Assembly (NCBI GenBank): GCA_937898715.1
Contig: CALEKA010000073.1
Coordinates: 1-64,000, forward strand
Length of the DNA: 64,000 bases
Reading direction: 5' to 3'
Origin: an uncultured Prevotella sp.
Lineage (GTDB): Bacteria; Bacteroidota; Bacteroidia; Bacteroidales; Bacteroidaceae
A program made the position numbers and the translations under genes. Shown piece after piece: positions 58,810 through 64,000 of this stretch; positions within the stretch are counted from its first letter, which is position 1, and each line of letters begins with the position of its first letter. The notes under the pieces are model-generated. The model did not search any database. It was given only the letters and a program-made list of their open reading frames with translations, and was not told where the DNA came from.

Positions 58810-60333
58810 TTAGCTGTTTATTCTGATAAAGTAGGTGTAGACTGAAGAGCCCTGTGGGTTGCAGTGCTGCAGCACATTGCGGATGGCAGAACTTAGGCTG
58901 TTGTTGCCGGGCCAACTGAATAGCTCGTCAATCTGCGGCCCGAGGTTGGGTTCTGCTGCTACTACTATGAGGTCGATGCGATAGAGGCTTGAGCCTTCCT
59001 CGGCTCCCGCTATCTTGCCGCCAAATCGGGGGTCGAGGTTGATGGCAAGTTCTGTTTTGCTTCCCCGCGTTTGCTTGAAGCTTTGTTCGAACAGTCCTTG
59101 GTCGAAGCCTATCACGCCCTGCACGTCGGCAATGCGCCCGCCATTCTTAGTATAGTCGTATTGCGGAAGCAGGTTACCCTTTTCGTCGTAGAAATCGGCA
59201 CTTTCGCTTGGAATCTCCACTTCTTCTTCGCCATCCGTAGTAGTCTTTTTGGGCGGAAACTTCATTGCGGTGAGCCAGTTCATGTAGAGTTCAAAGTCCT
59301 GACCGATGTCAGTCATTCGTGCGCCAAGAGCCTGAATGTGGTAGGAGTCCGTATTGGAGAAGTCGGCATAGAGGTTTTGCAGTAGGTGCTTGAAACGGTA
59401 GGGAGCGGCTATGCTCGGGTCCTGTTGATCCTTAGCGTTCTGCACGATCGATTCCCAATCAGCATCCCATGTGTACACTTCTGCACGAGCGTAGGGTAGC
59501 CGATGGAATCCATTTTCTCCTCCATCCTCGATCGATTCTGTCACGAGGTCTTCACCCACGTCGTTATGATACGTTCCGCCCACGCACGGACCTACGTAAG
59601 CGCCACTTGTGCCACCGGGCATTGGGGCCACCTGATAGTTGTGCATAGAGAGTGTGAATCGCTTGTAGTTCTGCGGTTTGCCTTGTAGTCCGTCCTCTAT
59701 CTCATGGAGCAGGCGGTGGCTTTCATCGTCGAATACGGTGTAGTAGAGGTGTTTGGGTAGATTGCCCTCCATATAGTCTGTTACGAAGAATGTAATTTCT
59801 TTGCCTCTTTTCAGCCATTCTTCGAAGTAGGGAGTGGCGTAAGCCTGTTGGTATATCTGATGTCCGGGAGTGTACTCTTCATAGTCGGTCACAAGCAAGG
59901 CACTGCGATTTTCATCTACAATTTTTTTTAGTGTCTGCTCAATTGGTGCGTAAAGTTGTCCCTGTGCAGCGGGATTGTGGAGTTGTTCAAAGATGTTAGC
60001 AGCCGATTGTAGCTGCCCGCCGCTTAGCTGTTCTATCTGACTATTAGCCAGTGAGTAGAGGTCATAGTTTTGTAGCGATCCTGTCACTTTTTGGGTTATG
60101 CCGTTGAAGGTCTGTGCCGTCTGTGGATCGTTGTAGGCCAAGTATACACCAGAGAAGTCGAAGTAAGCAGCAAATTTGCCCACGGAGTCCATTCGTTGAG
60201 AGTCCTTCTCGTAGTAAGCCTGTAAGTTTTCGGGAGTAGGATCAGTGGGACTGCTCTTTGTGCATCCCACATGTAGTAACAATACAGCCAATAGTCCTAA
60301 TACAGGAATGGCTATTAACCAAATTTTCTTCAT
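58810..60333 (-). CDS. Lipoprotein of unknown function, first gene of the Ter/tubulin operon
   Basis: This 507-residue exported protein has lipobox HVGC (Cys24) and a Thr/Pro-rich tether. A helical part (about 35-145) is followed by a Rossmann-like piece (SALLVTDYEEYTPGHQ and EITFFVTDYMEG, about 150-205) that loosely resembles a VWA/phosphatase-like fold, then beta-rich segments (ADFYDEKGNLLPQYDY) and a C-terminal piece IDLIVVAAEPNLGPQI. It has no recognised family. As the first gene of the operon it may be the envelope-facing end of the machine. Confidence 0.75.
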   Translation of the reverse strand: MKKIWLIAIPVLGLLAVLLLHVGCTKSSPTDPTPENLQAYYEKDSQRMDSVGKFAAYFDFSGVYLAYNDPQTAQTFNGITQKVTGSLQNYDLYSLANSQIEQLSGGQLQSAANIFEQLHNPAAQGQLYAPIEQTLKKIVDENRSALLVTDYEEYTPGHQIYQQAYATPYFEEWLKRGKEITFFVTDYMEGNLPKHLYYTVFDDESHRLLHEIEDGLQGKPQNYKRFTLSMHNYQVAPMPGGTSGAYVGPCVGGTYHNDVGEDLVTESIEDGGENGFHRLPYARAEVYTWDADWESIVQNAKDQQDPSIAAPYRFKHLLQNLYADFSNTDSYHIQALGARMTDIGQDFELYMNWLTAMKFPPKKTTTDGEEEVEIPSESADFYDEKGNLLPQYDYTKNGGRIADVQGVIGFDQGLFEQSFKQTRGSKTELAINLDPRFGGKIAGAEEGSSLYRIDLIVVAAEPNLGPQIDELFSWPGNNSLSSAIRNVLQHCNPQGSSVYTYFIRINS

Positions 60334-60465
60334 AGCTTATTGTTTAAGTAAAAGGCAGTCCGTGTTCACCCTAATGGTCGGTAGAGTTCGATGTCTAAGG
60401 TACAATAGTGTGATTATCAGCCGTTAGATTTAATTTTGGATATTTTATGGTTATCTTTATCACGA

Positions 60466-60473
60466 CAAATATA
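60466..60473 (-). promoter_or_regulatory. -7 promoter box for the Ter/tubulin operon
   Basis: On the minus strand TATATTTG matches TAnnTTTG. No TTG stands at the usual spacing, so activity may need an activator. The leader would be about 125 nt. Confidence 0.55.
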
Positions 60474-60584
60474 GACATTTAGTTTTTACCCCCCCTATTT
60501 ACATATACTTTAACATAAAAAATCCTATTCCTTGCTAAGAAGTATCGTAGGGGAGGGGAAGGAAGAGGGGGGGAGGCGGGGGCG

Positions 60585-60623
60585 AAAAAATCGGTGGATG
60601 CAAAGTTTGATTGCATCCACCGA
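60585..60623 (-). terminator. Rho-independent terminator of the secreted-protein operon
   Basis: On the minus strand TCGGTGGATGCAA pairs perfectly with TTGCATCCACCGA (13 bp, 7-nt loop), followed by six T and a pyrimidine tract. Confidence 0.93.
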
Positions 60624-60657
60624 TAGTAGGATTCTTGCTTTGTGCTGATGGAATATA

Positions 60658-61605
60658 TTATCTCAGCCAAGCAATGTTTGTGGTCTTGGCTTTCTGACCA
60701 TTGCCGTAGGCCACACCGATGGCACGGATGGCGGCAATGCGTTGTTGCTCGAGCTTCACGGCGTCGTGATATTTCTCACGCATTTCGAGGTCGAGGTCGC
60801 TGCGCACTTGTGTCTTAATCTCCTTCGAAAGGGAAAGCGCATCGTTGTAGCAAGCAGCTTCGGGGTCGATCTGTAGAAGGATGTCTGCCACTTCGCGTGC
60901 ACTGGCTTGATCTTGACCAGCGGCCCAGATGCCGCGTGCCTTGTTGAGGAGCTGCAAGTTGTAGCGGTCGCGATAGCGGGTGTAGATCTTTAGTCCTTCG
61001 CTGATGGCCTCGTCGCCTCCCTTGGAGCAAGCCGGTATGGCTGTGATGAGAGCCAGAGCCTCGTCGAATCGTTGCAGACCTGCCAGTCGGCGTGCTTCCT
61101 TGAGGATGTTGGGGTACTGCGTGTTGTAGTAGTTCATGATCATGCTTTTGCCCGTCTCGAGCATCTGCTCCACCATGGGAGCCTTGGGACGTAGCTGGGA
61201 GAAAGCATTGTTGTAGGCTTTTACTTCGTTGTTGCCCACACCGTTGAGTTCGATGTAGGCGCTTGAGAATTTCTTCTTGTTGTATACGTCGGCCACGTAG
61301 AGTGTGATGCCGAGATTGCACGACACCTTGGCGGGAGGTCCGGGTAGGATGCTTTTGTCGAGCATGTCGCAGCGTGCGCTGAGCACAAATTGTGAGTAAG
61401 GCAGTTCGGCATTCATGCCGTTGCTTACGGCGATGCGCGTCAGTGCGTTGGTGAGCAGTTGCTCGGAGGCTTCGGGCACCTCGTCGGCTTGCTGTATGAG
61501 CACTACTGCTACGGGGATGTCGCACTCTTGTGCCATGGCTTGGCCTGTAGAGAGGGCGCAGCAGGAGCCCATGAGGAGGGCTATTTTGTGGAGCAAACTT
61601 TTCAT
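60658..61605 (-). CDS. Secreted protein of unknown function
   Basis: This 315-residue exported protein has a signal peptide (about 1-25, GQAMA-QE). Residues about 28-130 alternate strands and helices, with CDIPVAVVLIQQADEV and VSCNLGITLYVADVYNKK, and resemble the CsgG/LPP20-like fold seen in outer-membrane assembly proteins; residues 150-290 are helical (TPR-like: EARRLAGLQRFDEALALI). It closes the operon, 20 nt after its upstream neighbour, and ends before a strong terminator. A role in envelope secretion or assembly is inferred. Confidence 0.65.
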   Translation of the reverse strand: MKSLLHKIALLMGSCCALSTGQAMAQECDIPVAVVLIQQADEVPEASEQLLTNALTRIAVSNGMNAELPYSQFVLSARCDMLDKSILPGPPAKVSCNLGITLYVADVYNKKKFSSAYIELNGVGNNEVKAYNNAFSQLRPKAPMVEQMLETGKSMIMNYYNTQYPNILKEARRLAGLQRFDEALALITAIPACSKGGDEAISEGLKIYTRYRDRYNLQLLNKARGIWAAGQDQASAREVADILLQIDPEAACYNDALSLSKEIKTQVRSDLDLEMREKYHDAVKLEQQRIAAIRAIGVAYGNGQKAKTTNIAWLR

Positions 61606-61625
61606 TGCTTTAGATTTTTAGAGAT

Positions 61626-62579
61626 TTATTTTTCGCCGATCACGAGTAGGCAGCGTCCCAATCCGCGATTGATGATTTTGCAAGGAATGTTGTAGGGTGG
61701 CTGCTGAAGGAAACGTCGCAGATTGCGTGTGAATCCTTCCGTGTCTTCGGGCATGCCGTTTTTCTTATAGAGAGGTATGCGCACTTGGTCGTAGAGCGTG
61801 AAGTTTTCGGTTGCATCGCTCTTGTTGAATCGGTGGTTCACGGTGTTTTCAGCCATCCAGTTGTCTATGATTTCGGTGAGTTCTGTGCCATCGTATTCCG
61901 TTTCGAGGTCAATGCCCGATCCGTTGTCGAACACGCGGATGTCGATCGTTACCTCGCGTCCGTTGGCAAAGAGGTCATCGAAGTGGCGCTGCAGTTGAGC
62001 CGTGAAGTTGTCCATGTTGTCCTGCACGGCCTCTTCGAGCAGTACGGGTGTTTCGGCGCTGAATGAGGGTGCGCCTGTGCCCTGAGCGCCAGCCACCTGC
62101 TTGTTGGTGTAAGCGTCGAGTCCTTGCAGATTGTAGGTGATGCTCTTTTTAGGTCCGATTTCGCTCACGGTCCAATCGATTTGGAGCAGGATGTCGGCTT
62201 TTGCCACTCGGCGCAAGCGGTCGAGTGGGCTTTCGGTCAATGCAGAGCCGCTGGCCTTGCTGCGTATGAGGTTGTCTTCGGCGGTGAGGCTATTGATGCT
62301 CTTGAGGCTTTGCTCCATGCTAACGAGGGGGAAGCCTTGGTCGGCCATGAGCACGCCGATCTTGGTTATCACGTTGTTGAGGTCTTTATTGTCGAGCAGT
62401 GCCTGTCGGTAGTCGGGGATCTGCTCTACGGAGCCTTGATTGTCGAATTCTTGCATATAGCCATGCTCTTGGCACCAGGCATCGCTGGGCACCACCATGA
62501 GTCTTGGTTTTTTGGCTTGTCCGAAGGCGGTGATGCAAGCTAAGCAGAGCAGGGCGAGAGATAGAAAACGTAGTTTCAT
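61626..62579 (-). CDS. Secreted protein, DUF6175-like
   Basis: This 317-residue exported protein has a signal peptide (MKLRFLSLALLCLACITAFG). LMVVPSDAWCQEHGYMQ and ITKIGVLMADQGFPLVSMEQ begin the mature part, and a beta-alpha domain with KADILLQIDWTVSEIGPKKS follows (about 135-160), then VTIDIRVFDNGSGIDL. The pattern resembles the DUF6175 proteins of Bacteroidales and is compatible with a CsgG-type fold; both are from memory and need a search. It sits between two other secreted proteins (37-nt and 20-nt gaps). Confidence 0.65.
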   Translation of the reverse strand: MKLRFLSLALLCLACITAFGQAKKPRLMVVPSDAWCQEHGYMQEFDNQGSVEQIPDYRQALLDNKDLNNVITKIGVLMADQGFPLVSMEQSLKSINSLTAEDNLIRSKASGSALTESPLDRLRRVAKADILLQIDWTVSEIGPKKSITYNLQGLDAYTNKQVAGAQGTGAPSFSAETPVLLEEAVQDNMDNFTAQLQRHFDDLFANGREVTIDIRVFDNGSGIDLETEYDGTELTEIIDNWMAENTVNHRFNKSDATENFTLYDQVRIPLYKKNGMPEDTEGFTRNLRRFLQQPPYNIPCKIINRGLGRCLLVIGEK

Positions 62580-62616
62580 AAGTCGTTGCTGTAATGAGGT
62601 TGTTTTTCGAGTGAGA

Positions 62617-63105
62617 TTAATCGATCACGTGGTCGGCCTTGAGCCTATCTTTCAGTTCGGCTCGGAGCACACGCACGGTGATGGTGTAGCTCACGAAGGC
62701 TTTGGCTTGTGCTTTTGTGCGAGAGCGGTTTCGCTCGTCGGCCATGCTCACGTATTTGAGGTATTCACCGCCGTCGGCAAAGAATATGTTGAAGTACTTT
62801 TCATACTTCTCTTCGGCATTTACTTCCGTCACGATGGGGCGCATGTTGCATCCCTTCTGTCCGTGACGAATGCCGTAGAATATCACTTCGCGCACGGCGT
62901 TCTTCTTGGCTTGTTCTACGGCGTCGGCTTTGTTGCGTCCCGAGGCGGTGACGCGTAGTGTCTGCGATCCGTCGTGTTCCACGCCCATACATTCTATCTG
63001 TGTGCCTTGGTAGGCTGCCACGGTACTTTGGCTTGTGGTGCAGCTTGGCAGAGCGAGTAGCATCAGGCCTGTGGCAGCGAGTGTGGTTATGCTTTTTAGT
63101 TTCAT
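62617..63105 (-). CDS. LPP20-like lipoprotein
   Basis: This 162-residue lipoprotein has lipobox LPSC (Cys22). GTQIECMGVEHDGSQTLRV and then ASGRNKADAVEQAKKNAVRE form the strand-helix repeat typical of LPP20/FlgT-N-like domains, which often build part of outer-membrane rings. It ends AELKDRLKADHVID. It lies between the barrel protein and the DUF6175-like gene. Confidence 0.75.
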   Translation of the reverse strand: MKLKSITTLAATGLMLLALPSCTTSQSTVAAYQGTQIECMGVEHDGSQTLRVTASGRNKADAVEQAKKNAVREVIFYGIRHGQKGCNMRPIVTEVNAEEKYEKYFNIFFADGGEYLKYVSMADERNRSRTKAQAKAFVSYTITVRVLRAELKDRLKADHVID

Positions 63106-63178
63106 GCTTTTCTGTTGTGAGAGGGTTAAAGTGTCGTATGGTAAGCGCGATGTGCGTATGTGCTCTATTCTCGGTTAA

Positions 63179-63206
63179 AAGTCTTATTGAGGAGAGCTTA
63201 AGACTT
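63179..63206 (-). terminator. Hairpin at the barrel-gene stop
   Basis: On the minus strand AAGTCTTA pairs with TAAGACTT, then TTAACC. The stem covers the stop codon (63205-63207) and might attenuate transcription within the operon. Confidence 0.4.
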
Positions 63207-63804
63207 AGAATTCATAGCCCACGTGGAGCATGAGTGCGCTCGTCGTTGTGAGTCGGGTTGCTGGTGGCACTTGCAGTTTGTCGGTGTTGATATGGTTGAG
63301 ACTGTAGCTGAGGCCCAGGAGCCATGAGTTGCGCTGTTCGCCAAAGCGCAGGCCGATGGTGGGTGAGAGGAAGAATCCGTCGCCTACCACTCCGCCCACG
63401 TTGACCGACCAGTAGGGCACCATGCTGCGGTCGGCTTGTGAGAGGAAGTTGCCTCGTGCGTTGAAGAATAGGGGGAAGGTGCAACTGTTGGCCGTGCCGC
63501 GTCGGCGTGAGTTGTGGTTGAAGTAGTATTTGGCTCCCAGTCCGGCGCCCACTCTGATGTATTCGTTGAATCGATAGCCAGCGGTATAGGTCAGTTGAGC
63601 TGCTTGCATGTTGACGTGGTTGAGCATGACGGTGCTTCCGCCCTCTGCTTCGGCGGCACACCAGAATCCAGTGGGACTCTGCGTATGGTCTACGTATTGT
63701 GGGCGATGAGGCTTTTGGGGTAGAATGATTTCCTTGTCCGACTGTGCTGAGAGGCTTGAGGCGGACAGCAGGAGTAGCCCCATGAGTGCTGTAAGTTTGT
63801 TCAT
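63205..63804 (-). CDS. Outer-membrane beta-barrel protein
   Basis: The ATG at 63804 gives a 199-residue protein with a signal peptide (MNKLTALMGLLLLSASSLSA). Glycine/aromatic strands such as LTYTAGYRFNEYIRVGAGLG, YWSVNVGGVVGDGFFLSPT and a final MLHVGYEF indicate an 8- to 10-strand outer-membrane barrel of the OMP_b-brl type. It is the second gene seen of the secreted operon, 49 nt after the partial gene. Confidence 0.8.
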   Translation of the reverse strand: MNKLTALMGLLLLSASSLSAQSDKEIILPQKPHRPQYVDHTQSPTGFWCAAEAEGGSTVMLNHVNMQAAQLTYTAGYRFNEYIRVGAGLGAKYYFNHNSRRRGTANSCTFPLFFNARGNFLSQADRSMVPYWSVNVGGVVGDGFFLSPTIGLRFGEQRNSWLLGLSYSLNHINTDKLQVPPATRLTTTSALMLHVGYEF

Positions 63805-63853
63805 AGCCGTAACTTTTTTGTGTGGAATTGATACATGCGTGAGGCTTCTATGC

Positions 63854-64000
63854 TTAGAATCCATCGCTCAGACCGCGAATGATGCCCGCCGAGGAGAGGT
63901 CGGAGCGTAGTTTGTCTTTGCTCACCTGTACGATGGCGCCCACTTTGTAGCCTTTAGCAGTCTTGATGCGCTCGTACGATCCGGGAAGGATAGATGCATA
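63854..64000 (-). CDS. 3' end of a gene cut by the window (partial)
   Basis: A minus-strand frame enters from beyond 64000 and stops at TAA 63854-63856. The last 48 residues read YASILPGSYERIKTAKGYKV and then VGAIVQVSKDKLRSDLSSAG and end in RGLSDGF. No family can be assigned. It is in the same direction as the secreted operon and likely its next gene. Confidence 0.6.
   Translation of the reverse strand, partial: YASILPGSYERIKTAKGYKVGAIVQVSKDKLRSDLSSAGIIRGLSDGF

Larger units (their letters stand above)
60334..60657. other. Gap between the secreted-protein operon and the Ter/tubulin operon
   Basis: It contains the promoter-like box 60466-60473, a polypurine tract on the plus strand (60540-60590, GGGGAGGGG type) and the terminator 60585-60623. 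No gene seen. Confidence 0.7.

Overview
The window looks like chromosomal DNA of a Bacteroidales bacterium, probably near Prevotellaceae or Porphyromonadaceae. The evidence is a SusC/SusD pair, LptD, Bacteroidetes-only lipoprotein families (DUF4292, a BACON-like domain, DUF6565-like), a long-form IspG, and promoters with the Bacteroidetes -7 box TAnnTTTG, often with TTG about 20 nt upstream. No tRNA, rRNA, CRISPR array, insertion sequence or phage gene was seen.

Layout. 1-1005: repeat-bearing DNA without a gene. 1006-2652: two related lipoproteins, the second fused to a beta-barrel. 2989-8998 (minus): RNase H, then a conserved dut / TPR lipoprotein / DUF4292 lipoprotein / EnvC-like run. 9218-10582: dGTPase, divergent from dut. 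10796-15574: a SusD/SusC pair with no enzyme beside it. 16595-21026: an AspT/YidE-type transporter and a YfhO-like membrane protein. 21328-27501 (minus): O-methyltransferase, a 51-residue basic protein, ispG, purE, a PAP2-like protein and rpoN. 27703-29366 (minus): two rubrerythrins and a PerR-type regulator with a PerR box in its own leader. 29692-34399 (minus): argS, a UPF1-like helicase and an outer-membrane protein. 34707-44562: a shortened GH127-like protein, a multidomain GH31 enzyme, a BACON-like lipoprotein, lptD and an HD hydrolase. 44785-48226 (minus): a calcium P-type ATPase, a 54-residue membrane protein and a small lipoprotein.

The most interesting region is a compact eight-gene minus-strand operon, 60333 to 48464. 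In transcription order it encodes a lipoprotein, a three-helix membrane protein, a divergent tubulin/FtsZ-like GTPase, a 1309-residue protein with a C-terminal actin/Hsp70-type ATPase, a second Hsp70-like protein that seems to lack the nucleotide motifs, two TerD proteins, and a single-pass membrane protein ending in a Cpl-7-like wall-binding motif. It has its own promoter-like -7 box and sits between hairpin terminators. I infer an envelope-linked cytoskeletal or stress machine joining a tubulin-like polymer, an actin-like ATPase and Ca-binding TerD proteins to the membrane and cell wall. Upstream lies a separate minus-strand operon of secreted proteins of unknown function (64000 to 60658), cut by the window end.

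Intergenic DNA is unusual. Twelve copies of a REP-like hairpin (CGACGCG-loop-CGCGTCG), often in opposed pairs, lie between genes in the first 36 kb. Many other gaps hold short arrays, each with its own unit and rich in TAA/TAG on both strands.
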